This document shows, one piece after another, positions 45,789 to 58,451 of a DNA stretch of 64,000 nt. How positions within the stretch are numbered: the first letter of the stretch is position 1; each line of letters begins with the position of its first letter. Source of the DNA: Parascedosporium putredinis (Eukaryota > Ascomycota > Sordariomycetes > Microascales > Microascaceae); the NCBI GenBank assembly GCA_949357655.1, contig CASHTG010000010.1, positions 124,001 to 188,000 of the forward strand, written 5' to 3'. A program made the translations under genes and the position numbers. The notes below the pieces were generated by a model that was not told the DNA's origin, did no database searches, and worked only from the letters and a program-made list of their open reading frames with translations.

Positions 45789-47092
45789 ATGAAGTCTTAC
45801 TCTCTTCTCTCCGCCGTCGTGATGCTCGGCCAGACCGCCTCGGCGGCTTGGACGTCAGCCGCGGACAAGTCGATCGTGTACAGCTCGGTCCCGGGTTTCT
45901 TCCTGCAGGACGACAACACGACTAGCCCTACCGGCTTTGACTATGTATGTTTCAGCATGTTAAGAAAAAAATCAAATATGACTAGGCCCCACATCGATGA
46001 TGGACTTTTGAAGTTTGCTGTGCTAATGTTTGCATCTTTTCTATGCTGCTAGGCCACGGTCAACTTTGGCTTGATTGACCGCGCGTACCCTACTGACAAG
46101 CGGTTCGATCCCGAGGGCACGGCTAGCCAGTGGGAACGGTTCGAGTACTACGTCGCGTCCCTCAACTCGGGATGCAGGCCCAGGGACAACGTGCGGTACA
46201 AGGTGCTCTTCATGGGCCGTCACGGAGAAGGATGGCACAACGCGGCCGAGTCCTTTTACGGCACCCCGGCGTGGAACGTGAGTTTCTCTTCCATTCTCCC
46301 CTTCCCCCAAGCTTCCTTTATGCACAAACTACTAACTCTGCTTTTTCTTCTTTCCCTAAAACAGTGCTACTGGGCCGAGCAGACAGGCAACGGCACCGCC
46401 GTATGGGCCGATCCTCTCCTCACTCCCGCGGGCGAGTACGAAGCCTACAAAGCCAACGCCTACTTCAAGGACCGGTACGAGACGCAAAACATGCCGCACT
46501 TCGAATCCTACTACTCGAGCCCCTATCGCGGTGCACCATCACGGCCAACATCACCTTCGCCGACCTCGCCCTCCCCGAGGACCGCCCCTTCGCCCCCGTG
46601 ATCAAGGAAGGGTTCCGCGAAGGCATGACGCTGCACACGTGCAACTGGCGCTCGAGCAAGACGGACATCGCCGCCCTGTTCCCCTCGTACCGGTTCGAGG
46701 ACGGGTTCTCCGAAGAGGACGAGCTGTGGCACAGCTACGAGGCGGAGACGACGGCGGCGCAGGCGGTGCGTGCCAAGACGGTGCTGGACGACGTGTTCCG
46801 CGGCGACGACACGACGTGGATCAGCGTGACGAGCCACTCGGGCCAGATCACGCAGCTCCTCGCGGCGCTGAACCATCGCGCGTTCCGCTTGTCCACGGGC
46901 CAGATTATCCCCGTGCTCGTCAAGGCGACGCTCGCGGACCCGCGGCCCGCGGAGACGGTGGAGGCGTACGAGCCGTATTCGACGTGCGAGGCGCCGCCTG
47001 TGACGAGCGTCGCTGGGCAGGGGTGCGTGTGCGAGGCTACGACGGCGGGGGTGCCTATGGCCACGGCGGTTGTGCCGCGCCGGCTGAGGTGA
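45789..47092 (+). CDS. Secreted histidine phosphatase (phosphoglycerate-mutase-like)
   Basis: Exons 45789-45944, 46053-46277 and 46365-47092. A signal peptide (LLSAVVMLGQTASA) precedes the domain. The catalytic phosphohistidine lies in KVLFMGRHGEGWHN. TPAGEYEAYKAN and the second Arg in SSPYR follow, then CNWRSSKTDI and the second His in SVTSHSGQITQLL. This is the full set of active-site residues of the branch-1 superfamily; relatives include the PMU1-like phosphatases. Secretion suggests an extracellular phosphomonoesterase, but the substrate is unknown. One base is missing near 46531 (CGCGGTGC), and adding it gives 370 codons. The C-terminal tail has Cys pairs (CEAPP, GCVCEA) and ends PRRLR. 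It could also be glycosylphosphatidylinositol-free soluble enzyme, as no hydrophobic tail is seen. Confidence 0.88.
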
Positions 47093-49750
47093 TTGTGGCG
47101 GGTAGCGGTGGGGGATAGACGCTCTCCGAGCTCTAGGCCCAGACGTGGACCTCGTATTAATTTTCTCCGCTTCTTTTTCCTTGCCCCGTCCTTCTTCTCT
47201 GACAGGAGCTTGTGTCCTGAACGCGTGACTGAAAAAGGATGGGTTTCATGTGTGTATGTTGTATAATTAGCAAACAAAAGGATAGATCCATATTATTTAA
47301 TTTGTTAGACGGGGCTTTCTTCGCTGCGAGCGCAAGGCCCCCAGCATTACCAACAAACTGTGTCATCGCTCTTTTCACCACAATCGACCCATGGCCACCC
47401 GTCAACCAGCGTAAAAGGTTTTCTGCGCCTCGATCCCTGAGCTGTCAATCAGTCATCCACCGGAGGTTTCCCTTTGGTGTTGGCCCATTTCTGCTGAACA
47501 ACGGTAGGCTGAGTCAACATTTTTGTGGCTCCTCGCTGGTGTCGCCTCGAATCAGAGAGAAAGAGAGAGGACGTTTGGGTTGGGCGGCCAAGGGTGAGCC
47601 ACGCTGAGGAGGCGCTTGACTTTTTTTTTGCATCATGAGCACGTGGTTGAGCGGTGCTGTGCTCGAGTGTTAGTCTGTCTTGGTGACTGTGTATGTCTGG
47701 GTATTGTGGGCTTCTGCTCTTGTCTTCCTTTGATGAGCTAAGCTTGGTCAGCATCATGATGAAACATTTTCCCAAGTTCAATTTGGCCCTTTTTCGTTTT
47801 GCCTGTCGGGATTCATTTCTGCCATGGGAGGATGAAGTTGAACCTGTTGCATCCTTGCTTGTCACGGACTTTGTCGTGTCTGAGTTGGTCCAGGGAATAC
47901 TGTACGCCAGCTAGCAGACTTTCCGTGTACAACAGACCACCACGCCAATCGATCAATTGATCCACAAGTATATACGAAAGGCAAGAAACAAAGTGTAGAA
48001 AGGTCCTTTTGAAAGATCGCCATCGCGCTCCGTCGCGCAAAGCTATCCCGGGGCTAGAAGGGCGCGATCTTCTAGGGGCTCTGTTGAATGGCAGCACCAA
48101 GAACGACGGCGGCGGACCGTTTTCTCTGGCGGCGGTGTTTGTCGACCGATTTCCCGGGCCTTGTATGGAGCCTAGCGTGTAGTGAATCACTCTCATCACA
48201 CGCTTTGCCAAACGAAGCACTGCTTGCGATGGTCGACCGCCGGTAGCAATGGGGGCTAATAGGTGCTAATAGGTGTGGGATGGCAACCTAGGGGATACCG
48301 AGATGGATTAATTCGAATCGCGCTGGGCTTTAAAAAATATGGTGGAGAAGGGGCAAATAAAACCAGGTAAATGGTTAAGAGTTCAGATGACCGGTATCGA
48401 TCAGAGATGCACTGACAAAAGCTTGGCATCCCGCAATCTTGAGTCGCTGAGCCCCCATCTCGAATGAGCAAACCCCACATCGTCCAGACGCTTGCAACGA
48501 GGGTAAAAAAAAGATGTGGACAGGTGAAGATGACGGGGAAGCCACTTGGCAAGGAACAGACAGGCAACAGCCATGGGCCCCGTCATCAACGTTGGAATCA
48601 GGTGTCGTGCCCAGTTTTTGTCTCCTCCAGCTCTGTTTTAGAGTTTTGGTCCGCCGGGCACAGCCCCGGACCGTCGGTTTCTCGATCCGAGCCCAGCATC
48701 AATTTGATCGCCTCCCCATTCTTCAGTTGCTTCGAATCGCACCAGACCCCACAGAAAAGGACCGTCCTGGCGAACCAGCGTGCTTCAGCCCTACACGCTA
48801 GAAGCCTACCAAGCTGAGTTGCTTTTCGCTTCCAGTAGGTTCCAGCTGGTCCTCTTTCACCCCCACCAACCCGTCAAAGTGCTGGCCACTGCTCCACAGA
48901 ACGCCTCAAAACGGGGACAGTCAGCCCTGCGAACGCCAGGCGCTCAGCCCTGAAAAAGGGTCTCCGTCTCGTACGCCCCCACAAGTTTCATTGGCACTGG
49001 AGCTGTCTTGGCCTGTCTCCGCGCGTTCCCCCGGGAACAACGTGTTGTGCCCACCTTTTCATTCTCGTTCCGTACCCTCCCTCTTCCCTAAAAGGTTCGA
49101 GGATCGATCCATGGAGTGTCTCGCACAACGTGCTCTTACCTCTGGTGCCTTGATTCTTTTACTCTGTCATCCCCCACCTCTTGTTCCGATTGACCAGTAG
49201 AGAGAGGAGGCGCTCCCCAAGAATACTTTTGACCCAGTTTGGATCTTGAGGACCGGGGCCTGGGATTGGGCCGGTGCCTTGGCGAAGACGCTTGCTGCCC
49301 CTGGATCGATCTGGGAAGGGGGTCCCAAGTGAGCTGAGGTTGGATCCACTCCGCCCACCTCCCGCTCCGGGTGTGGTTCAGAATCGGGAGATTATCTACA
49401 AACACCCACCCGGAAGACAAAAAAACTCTATTTGGCCCTGTCGCAGTCGGCCGCATTTCCTGCCCACCTCCGCTCCGGTCCGCGCTTACCAAGGTGAAGT
49501 ATCTCGGGCGGCTTTGGTGACTCGCCCGACGAGCATATTAACGACCAAAGCCCTCCTCTTCGCCCATCGCTGGACGAGAAAAGACCGAATCTTTTTATTC
49601 ACCAACCTACCAACTATACACACAAACAAACGAAAACACAACCAAGACTTGCAAGTGTTTACCATCAAACACACAATCATCCACAACAAGATACATCCAA
49701 CACCAACACCAACAACAACACATTCCCAAAGCACAAACCACACAAGATGT
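47093..49750. other. 2.65-kb spacer, no supported gene
   Basis: Frames of 60-140 codons exist on both strands but overlap and show no domain. A small duplication, GCTAATAGGT, occurs twice at about 48255-48275. The A/C-rich stretch 49610-49745 (many CAA, ACA and ACC steps) is typical of a 5' leader and precedes the Zn2Cys6 regulator. Confidence 0.45.
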
Positions 49751-52716
49751 ATGCACCACTCGATGCATCAGATCCACCCTTCAACCCCTTACCCCCTCCA
49801 CCCTCCCCACCCCGCCAGCCAGTCGTCGTACACCCTCCCCACCACCATGGAGGCCACGCCGACCCCGCACAACCAGACCGCCGCCCACTCGCCCGCCTCG
49901 TCCATCGCCACCGACGGGCCCCCGGGCTACGACACCGCCGCCGTCGTCGAGCTACTCAAGACCAAGCGGAAACCCCGCACCACCAAATCCTGCTTCCCTG
50001 CCGCTACCGCAAAGTCAAGTGCGACGGCCGCATGCCCTGCTCGAGCTGCGTCCGCCGCGACCACGCGTCCCTGTGCCGGACCGCGAATCCCGCCCACGCG
50101 AGCGGGAGCGGGAGCGGCGCGGCGGGGTCCTGGCAGACCTCGGCGCCTGTGCAGACGCATCAGAAGCGGACGAGCAGCCTGGCTTCGTCGCTCGAGGAGC
50201 GAATGAATCAATTTGGGTAAGTTTTAGAACCATTTTCCACTAAACCAAAAAAAGAGAAGAAAAAAAGGAAACCTGTTGCTAACACTATTCTCCAGAGACA
50301 GCTTCAAAGGCCCCGTTACCGACGTCGGTAGCGTCGTCTCGCGCCTCGAACGCATCGAAGAGCGCATCCACACCCTCAAAAGCGACCTCCTCCGCCAAGC
50401 CCGCAACACCTCCCCGAATCCCCCGCGCCTGGCAACGCTCGCAATCCGGCCTCCCCGACCCGGCCTACACGCCCATCATCAAAGCCGAGCCGGGCGGTTT
50501 CCGCTCGCCGCCGCCCGCCGGATTCGCGGGTCCCGCTATGGGCGCGGGCGCAGGCGCGGCGCTGGGCGACCACTTTGTCGAGGCGTCGACGGGCGCCACC
50601 ATCTTCATCGGGGATTCGTCGGATCCTCCGCTCGCGCTCGGCTGTACGCGGCTGTCGCCCGCGGGGGCCCGTTGATCTCGGGAGCCCGGTGCTCGATGAG
50701 GATCAGCTCGCGCCGAGGACGTACGCGTTTGCCAACTTGTGGGCGCCCGAGACGTCCCTCAACGATATTGTTCGGGCGTTGCCTAGTGATGCGGATATCA
50801 TCCGGTCCGTGAATGACCCCTTCTAACCCTTTGTGTTCACTCTACTCCTCTCTCCATGACCCAGTCCCTGCTGACACGCCATCACTATCAGATACTGGCA
50901 AACCTACCAGGCCTACGTGCACCCTTCTATCCGGCGCTCGTGGCCCATCAGCGCTTCGGCGCCCAGCTCTTCTCCTTCCTCGACTACAAGCTCGCCGCCG
51001 GTCCTGACAGCGGACTACCAGAAGGCATCACGCCCTCGTGGGTGGCCCTGCTCTTCAGCGTGCTCGCCTGCGGGGTACAATTCTCTGCCGACCCCATCAA
51101 AGAGCGAGACCTCCGCTCCAAAGTATTCGGTTCGTACTTCCCCTTTCCTTTTCTTTTTTGCTCTTCTCTCTTTTGTATCACTGTTGTTTTTGTCTATCCC
51201 CCTTGGCTCTGCTACTTGTGGGCTTTAGTTCTCACTCGACTCCCTCCCTTCTTCTTTTCTTTTTTTCTCCTTCTCCCTTGTGTTGTCCACCCATCTGGTG
51301 CAAACCTTTTCTCCCCTTTTTGAAGAGAATCAAAAATCGACTAAACGCACCGCCAAACAACCCAAAAGGCAAAGAAAAGGGCAAACAGGTTCCAGGAAAG
51401 GAAAAGAGTCTCTTCGCTTTCCGTCCTTCTATCATCGTAACTTGATGCGTCTCTCTGCAATACGTCACGTTGTACCAAAAGAAGCAAAAAAGAAATTCAC
51501 CGACTAACGCAACGCCCGTTTGTGTCCGCGCACCTCGCTGGTGCCGTGCACATTGGCACCCATAAAGTTTGCTCGTCCTTTCAATGCCTGCGACTTTCAA
51601 ACTTTTTCGCCAGCACCGACTTGGACCAGGTCCAGACCATGGCCCTGCTGGGTCACTGCCTACGAAACAATCTCGACATGAACAGCTCCTGGGTTCTCAT
51701 GGGTAAGACTCTTTCTCTTTTTGTAAATCAAAAACTACTATTGCTAACTGACAAAAATCCCAGGCACCACAATTCGCCTCGCCCAGAGCATCGGTCTACA
51801 CATGGAGTCCGCCGCCGCCATGACGCCGGGTCGCTCCGTCACTGAAAGTTACTACAGACGCCGCCTTTGGTAAGCACAATCACCCCCATCCCATCTCCAC
51901 ACCGTGCATTCAACATCAACGCTAACCTTTTTTTCCTGCGTCATTAGGTGGATGCTCATCTGGCAGGACACCTTCCTATCTCTCACCTACGACCGCCCAC
52001 CCGCCAACACCTACACCCACGCCCCCATCCCGGCCGACTGCGCCGAGGAAGACAGCGGCGCCGGCCCCGGACGCACCTTTGCCGACTGCATCCTCCAACT
52101 CTGCCAAGTCGCCATGGAGCGCGCCCGCGAGGACGCCACCCTCCCTCCCGGCGGCGGCGCTGACGGCAACGACCCCGTCGCGCGCCTCCACCGCAACAAG
52201 CAACGTCTCCAAGCCGTCGTCGACTCGGCGCAGTCTTTCCTCGTCGACAAGGCCCGCTGCCGCAGCCTGCAAGAGCACCTGGAACGACTCGCCCTCGACA
52301 TCCACCTAGGCTACATGACGTGCCGCCTGTACCGGCAATGCCTCGAGAACCCGGACCCCACCGTGGTCGACCAGCCCATGCGCGACGGCCTCGCCCGCGA
52401 GTACGCCGCCCACGCCGCCCGCGTCGTCCGGTCCTTCCTCGACATGTTTCGCCTGTCGTCCGTCGTCTGCCGTTCCTGGGATTTCGTCCACTACGTCGCC
52501 AGCTCGTGTCTCCCTCCGCGCCACTTACCCTTGGTGTCGCCGCTCGTGCGCGAGGAGATTTCGCGCTCCTTTCGCCCGCTCGTGCACCAGCTCATCTCTG
52601 TTCTCGAGGACGAGGTGAGGAAGTCGGAGTGGTACGATGCGGATACCAACGTGCGTCAGTATGGGCCGTATTCCCAGGTGGTCAAGGCGCTGAAGCAAAC
52701 GTACGAGGTGGTGTAA
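49751..52716 (+). CDS. Zn2Cys6 fungal transcription factor
   Basis: Exons 49751-50216, 50296-50804, 50892-51129, 51568-51702, 51764-51869, 51948-52716. The start is the second ATG in the leader (MHHSMHQIHPS); 49847 is an alternative. The binuclear zinc cluster reads CFPCRYRKVKCDGRMPC, then SSCVRRDHASLC, six Cys with normal spacing. A coiled-coil-like part (VVSRLERIEERIHTLKSDLL) and the fungal-specific middle domain follow: YWQTYQAYVHP, LLGHCLRNNLDMNSSWVLMG, IRLAQSIGLHME, YYRRRLWWMLIWQD. Six missing bases restore the frame: CCC at 49996-49998, two at 50410-50442, two in the G/C run near 50665-50675, one near 50930. The exon sum is then 743 codons. Intron 3 is 438 nt, long for this genome. Target genes unknown; the Cys-cluster linker suggests a dimer on CGG-type sites. 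Confidence 0.9.
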
Positions 52717-53342
52717 CGCGCTGCGAGCAAGACAACGCCGCGGTGTGACTCCTCGTAGCACTTTTCTTTCTTTTCCTTCATTAATTTTTAATGTTTCTTT
52801 GTATTTTTTAAAACCAGTACTGGCTTCTCGTGCCCGCTGGAACTATTTTGTTTTTTTCTTTCCATACCAGGTGGATTTCGGTTTCGGAGTTACAAGAGGA
52901 TATGGAAAAGAAAAACAAGGGTTCCTTTATACATGCATACAGGGCACTAGACATAGACGGCAAGGGATATCGGCGTTTTATACCATTGATTTCCTTAGCT
53001 AGATAATAGAGAGCCTTCGAGTTGGTCTTGAAGGCTCTTTCTTACGCAATATAGCAGACGCACATCGGACTCGGGTAGTCCTACATTGTCGTCAGCATCG
53101 ACCAACCTGTTCCCCTTCGAAGGAAGCTCTGCCGTATAATCGTAACCACATAGTTGTAGATATCACTTACAACACAGTGACATGAGCGCCTTTCCTTGCC
53201 TATACTCATCCATCTATATGTCATCGTGTAAAATGTATTAAGTATTATTGAGTAGCTAGTTCAAATGTAGCGGGCAATTATTGGCTCGGTTGCCAAGTGT
53301 TCTGCCTCAGTATTCCGTCTTATTATTATAGATCGTTCATAG
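52717..53342. other. Convergent intergenic region
   Basis: No gene was recognised between the Zn2Cys6 regulator and the leftward small membrane protein; both 3' ends lie here. The stretch is T-rich from about 52760 to 52870. Confidence 0.5.
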
Positions 53343-54172
53343 TCAATGGAATCGTCGCGGTGTCATCACGTCACGCCGTGGGCTGGGGTTGTTTCCCTCG
53401 TCTTGTGCAATCGGCTGGGCCTCTGGATCCTTTCGTATCTGTCGCTCCTCGAGAGCCACCGACGGGATGCGAGCTCTGCGAGCTTGTCTCCGGCTCGAAC
53501 CACACATTATACATAACAAGACGGATATCCAAAAATGAATGATGCTGTCAACTCGCCAGTTAGCCTTTCTTTTTCTTAACACAAAAACGGAGAATCACAG
53601 GCAGGAACTGTGGTTGCAGTCCGATACTCACCCCGCTGTAAGGATCGAATAGCGTCCTATAAAAATCCACACGGTATTGAACTGGTCCGTTGTGCGTATC
53701 GTCCCGTCGTCCCTTTCGGTGCCCGACTCGTAGCGGAAGCCGATGAAGAGGCTCAGGGCGAAACCGCCGATGGCGGCGGCAATGGTGATGATGTGGAGAA
53801 ATATCAGACACCCCGTCAACCCAGAGTCCGAGGGCCGGTCTTCTTTGCGCGATCGCCACCTGAGACCGATGTCGAGGAGGGCGAAGATGATGATCCAGCT
53901 GGCCTGTGTGCGGAAACTTGTGTTAGTCTCCAACGTTCCCAACGTGTCAAGGGCAATTTGTTTTTCTTCATAGGTTAGGGCTGGGAAAGGCAAGAAATAA
54001 AGAACAAAAGAAAAGTTGAGTCGTACCGCGCCATATGCTAGGCCAAAAGGCTGGAGTCGGAAGATGAGTCGACGAATTTTGTAGTAGCGACACCGAAACC
54101 AATGCAGCTGAGGAGTGCTGCAACGGCGGCGAGCGCGTGTAGTATCAGTTTGATGATGAGTAGTAAGCGCAT
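53343..54172 (-). CDS. Small four-helix membrane protein, unknown function
   Basis: Exons 54172-54027, 53903-53632 and 53544-53343. Four hydrophobic helices are visible: LLLIIKLILHALAAVAALLS; WIIIFALLDIGL; GCLIFLHIITIAAAIGGFAL; and VWIFIGRYSILTA running into IIHFWISVLLCIMC. This four-helix layout resembles fungal MARVEL-like or SUR7-like proteins, but no diagnostic motif decides. The tail is basic and hydrophilic and ends MTPRRFH. One base is missing near the end of exon 1 (54040-54050, GGCC before TAGCAT); adding it removes a TAG and gives 207 codons. Introns have GTACGA and GTGAGT donors and normal AG acceptors. Confidence 0.7.
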
Positions 54173-55711
54173 CTTGTATCAGACTAGATTGACTGAGCTG
54201 GGTACAGATGGCAAAATGTATTAGGTGGATGCGGCGTGTAGAGGCGTACAAAGGGCGACGGTAGGTTGAAACAAAGGTGTGGCGTCGGCTCAAGATAAAT
54301 CATGCTGTATCGCATTCCTTGCCTGTGGTCTCTGTTTGCTTCCTTCCATAACGTTGGTTTTATTAGTTTTGAATAGGGGCGCGCGCTGGTGACTCGCCAT
54401 CACAGGTCGCTGTTAGGTGGCGCAGTACGATTAGAACTTCGGGAACACGATCGAAGGATCAGGCACATAATAAGGATCAATATTTCACGTTGAGCCAAGC
54501 TTTCCACGTCCGGGTTTTCACCATCGTCTCAAATCGCGGTACCTAAAGACAAAGACGATGGTTCCTGAGATCTAAATCTCTCCACATGGTCATCAGCCAC
54601 AAAGCAGGCTAGCGTTGAGAGCAATCTTGAAAGATACCCTTGAGGTTGACTGAGAAGAATATTCTCCCGTAGACAGATTGCCTCTAGTCGGTTGTTAGTC
54701 TGCCTGGCCACTGCACAGCCACAAGGCCCCGCAGCACCCAGACCACAATACGACGCCGTTTGTCTCCCCTCCTCGCGGTGTTGACCTGTTTTTGCGGCAC
54801 CGTCATGCGCCGCCACAATGTTAGCGTCGAAGGGATTGGAATTAATATTACACGGCAGCTGGAAACGAGGGAGAGCGCGGATCTTTTAAACTCTCGGGGA
54901 GGTTAACGTTTCACGAAAGGATGAGAATGGGGTTTTCTTGACACGGGGCGACAGTCTTTTTGGGAGATAGCTTCTTCAGCCCAATGGCCGTGCTCAGAGA
55001 TCTTGGGGGCAAGAGCTCAATTCCGTCAGCGTGCGCCTTCACATCCTTACTTTGACTTATCTGACTATCTGGCTGACGACTCACCTTGTACGACTGCTGA
55101 AATAGGCATCCCGTGCTGATTTCGCGACTGAAACTGCACACACCATTGCTGGTGAGAGAGGTGCCGAGAGAGAGGCTATATGTAATGCCATGGATGCACT
55201 GGATCAATCCACCACTTTGAATCCCTTCAGGTTCCGCCAAAGAAAAACAGCAGGTGGACTGGTTGGTGCCTAAAGGACGCCACAACATCCTAAGGTCGAT
55301 GATGGAGGTATCGACAATCGCATATCGACTTGAATAGAATCGTCGAAATTTTTGTTTTCGAGGCGGAACCAGCCATGATACAGATTTGACGTCCTGAATG
55401 GCGAAATGATATCTTAAAAGAGGGTAGGATCCCAAACTCCGACGGCTGAACTACGATGTCACCCGTGCTCACTGATTTGTTCACAGCAAACGGCAACACA
55501 GCAAGCAGATCATTGCCAAGAACATCATTGATCGTTGACTTGCACGTAGGGTCTCTGTTTATTTAAGATAGAACCCAGTCGGCGTTCATTGAGCAGTTCT
55601 TGTCGAATCCCGTCTTCATCATTTACCGCTGCCGTCACCTCTTTACCCACCGTGCCGCCATCCCACGACATCGGAGACAAAAAACAAAACCAAAAAGGGG
55701 CTTCTATCAAG
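54173..55711. other. Spacer with one unsupported minus-strand frame
   Basis: A 174-codon frame on the minus strand (55435-54911) is Ser/Leu-rich, has no domain or signal peptide and no intron support, so it was not called. The rest looks intergenic. The right end, CA-rich near 55670-55710, is the leader of the next gene. Confidence 0.45.
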
Positions 55712-56431
55712 ATGCGCAGCGGACGAAAGATTGACGAGGAGGACCCCTCCATCCTCGACCCCATTTTCCGATCCGTCGACTTCTCCGACACCCGGGGCGT
55801 CGCCATGATGGTCTCGCTCCTCCGCCGCGCTTGGAAGCAAAGGAGCCCGCCGACGGCGAAATGGACGCGGCCATCTTCGACTCGTGGCTGCACAACCTCC
55901 ACGGCACGAGCCTCGACGAGGCAGCGGCGAATGCTACGGACGAGACTGAGGATCTCGAGAGGCCTTTACGCCGCGAGATTATCCAATTTTGGAAGCTCGT
56001 GCACTCGGACGTGCTTGAGTTCCTCAACGGGGCGACGGGGTACTGCGGGAAACGCGTGAGGCAGGAATATCTCCGCGTACCGTTTACCGGCGCCGAGGGC
56101 GCGGCGGCGGCGGCGCCGCGGAGCCATGATTTTGGAACGAATGTGCTCGTCATCCCGGCGTTTGTGGCGGAGGGTGCGGCGATTCGGATCACCAGGGATG
56201 CCGTGAGGGAGAAGGGCACCGAGGCAGAGGTTGGGGTGTTTGACTTAGAGGAGAATCCATTTGATATTTTCTATCTGAGGAGGGGATTTCAGTACAACTT
56301 TTACGTTAAGGGGCAGGGGAGGATGGGAAGACTGCGGGGTATTGTCCGTGTGTGTGTTGCACAAGGAGGATGATGAGGGCGATGACGATCTCAACAAGGA
56401 TGACGGGGATGATGGTGAGAATGAAGATTGA
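55712..56431 (+). CDS. Uncharacterised protein with acidic C-terminal tail
   Basis: The ATG at 55712 begins MRSGRKIDEEDPSILDPIFR. After one missing base near 55828 (CGCGCTTGG) the frame continues with GEMDAAIFDSWLHNLHGTSL, LRREIIQFWKLVHSDVLEFL and NGATGYCGKRVRQEYLRVPF. NPFDIFYLRRGFQYNFYVKG follows. Two more missing bases around 56325-56365 lead into a tail of nearly pure Asp/Glu with Lys/Asn (HKEDDEGDDDLN, DDGDDGENED) and a TGA at 56431; the total is then 241 codons. No signal peptide or membrane helix is present, so it is likely cytosolic or nuclear. No family was recognised. Confidence 0.55.
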
Positions 56432-58451
56432 TGCATGGCGGCGAACGGGGTTTGCATGGCGGAGAAAGCAAGCGATTCAGCGAAATGGGAGAGATGTCGA
56501 GGCGTCGTTAGAGCGCCGTATACTTTTGGTTTTCCTCGTGTCCCTCCTAGGAAGAGCATGTCATGGGAAGTTTGCAGGTGACTATTACAGGAAAGCAGAC
56601 TTGGGATATTATGATGCGGCTAGCCACGATGCGCATGCGAAATTGGCAATATATTTGCGTTTTTCTATTTGCGTCCCGAAAACCGGGAATCCGTGAGCGC
56701 GAGTCAAATGCCCCGAGGTGTGTGGTGTGCCAGCGACGGGGAAAAGACTTGGCAGGCACCACTTGATGATTCGACTCTTTTCCAACCAACGCCTCGCTCT
56801 CGGATCCCTTTTATTTTCGTAGGCAAGCATGAGTCGAGGAAACGGCTCTGACTGCCCGGGCACAAGTGTAACTCTCAACGAATACCGCTGTCAGAATGTC
56901 ATGTTCAGCTCACCGTCCATGTGCCGGCGGCTTCCCGACACTTATCCCGATATGCATACACGTATGCGCAAACACGGACCTTGTATATCAGACGGGCGTT
57001 GTTTTTGACGCTTGCGATCAAAAGGAAATGTTTTATCTCGTTTTCCTTTGGTTGTCTGGGGTGTGCGTTTGATGAAGTTTTAAGCCCATTTTTTCGAAAT
57101 CACGGACAAGCTTCTTTTCGTTGGTGGCGTTGGTAGCGTTGACTGTTATTATTCTTTAACCTTAATGGGCGGAATATCCGGGGCCGTACGCACGTAAGAT
57201 CGCCCAGTGTTCGGAAGATCCGGCCAGGGATTGTGCGGGATGCAACAGCCCTTTTGCTCCTCCACCTTCCCCAGGGGTGCATTTCGAGAAGGGGAGCGTC
57301 GAGAATGGATCGGGGAATATTTGCGACCGTGAGCTAAGCCGATTCAGGTGTCCGGCTCTTGAGATCGGCAATCTTTGTCCCTTGTTGACGACTTCCCCCG
57401 ACTGCAGATTGACAGAGGCGACGTGGGGTGGTATCCTGGTTCGCAAGGCTTGCAGGTTCATCTCGAACTGCATGACGAAAATCTGGTGGTTGTAGGCGTA
57501 GCATCGATTTGATACAGGCACTGCGGAGGGGAGGGGCAAGAGAGGGAGAGTGGTGGCGCCTTGTTTTTCAAACATGAACCAACGCGGCGGGCGCGCCCTC
57601 GCGGCCGTCAGCCCCGACAGTGTCATCCTAGCATCTGGGGGTTTTCCGGGGAGAATGATACTAGGTAGGTGTCCTAATAACCTTAATACCATGAAGACGG
57701 TGGACGGCAATATGTGCCAAGGGGAGGGGGAGGGGCGCGAAATCGCCGGGATCAAGGGGCGGGCGGAACAAAAAGACGTGGGCTTTGGGCCTCGGCGCGA
57801 GCGAGCGCTAGCAACGTTGGCGTTGCCCGGCATGAATGCCCCGGTGCTTGCTCTCTCTCCCAATTTCAGAGAGAAACAGAAGAAAAAAAGAAGAAAAGAA
57901 GGAGGAAAGAAAGAGCCCGGATCCCGGCCTGCAGCATTTCGTTCGCTTTTGTTTTCAGGACCGGAGAGCGAGATGAGCTTTCTCACCTGCACGAGTCCTT
58001 GTGCATGAGGAGGGAGATTTGATACCAGGACCACCTCCCCGCCAGCCCCCTGGTCATCGGATTGTTTTGGTCTCGAACCTTGCGCGATGTGCGTCCAGTG
58101 GGTGTTTCTTTTTGTCCAAGGACCGGTCTCTGGGCGGGGATGGTCGGATCGTCGAGGGATGGAACGCTGGTATCCATGTGGCCCGCGGGGATTGCGAAAG
58201 GGCCAATGTGACTCTCGGGGTTCCATCACAGAAAGAGAAGAGCAAAAGGCGTATAAACGTTGGATGAATCCCCTCATCTCATGTCTCTTCTGCTCTTGAA
58301 CCTCCCTCCCCCATGTTCTTCTATTAAACACCCTGTTCCCAGTCTCTCTTTTTCGTTTTTTATCTCGTCTTATCCTTGTGTTACCACATCTTGAAAGAGG
58401 ACCAGTCTAGTCGTACATCACACCACGCACGCACATGTGCACATCGTCACC
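56432..58451. other. 2-kb promoter-proximal spacer
   Basis: A 389-codon frame lies on the minus strand (58331-57162), but its content is Pro/Ser/Arg-rich, without domain or signal peptide. Plus-strand frames cover the same bases. It reads as chance openness in GC-rich DNA upstream of the carboxylesterase. A T/C-rich stretch at 58300-58380 is the likely core promoter. Confidence 0.45.

Noticed and set aside
54911..55435. 174-codon minus-strand frame
   Set aside because: No domain, no export signal and no splice or conservation hint; composition is not distinguishable from chance.
57162..58331. 389-codon open frame on the minus strand
   Set aside because: Pro/Ser/Arg-rich, no domain, no signal peptide, and long plus-strand frames cover the same GC-rich bases. 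It lies in the promoter region of the carboxylesterase.
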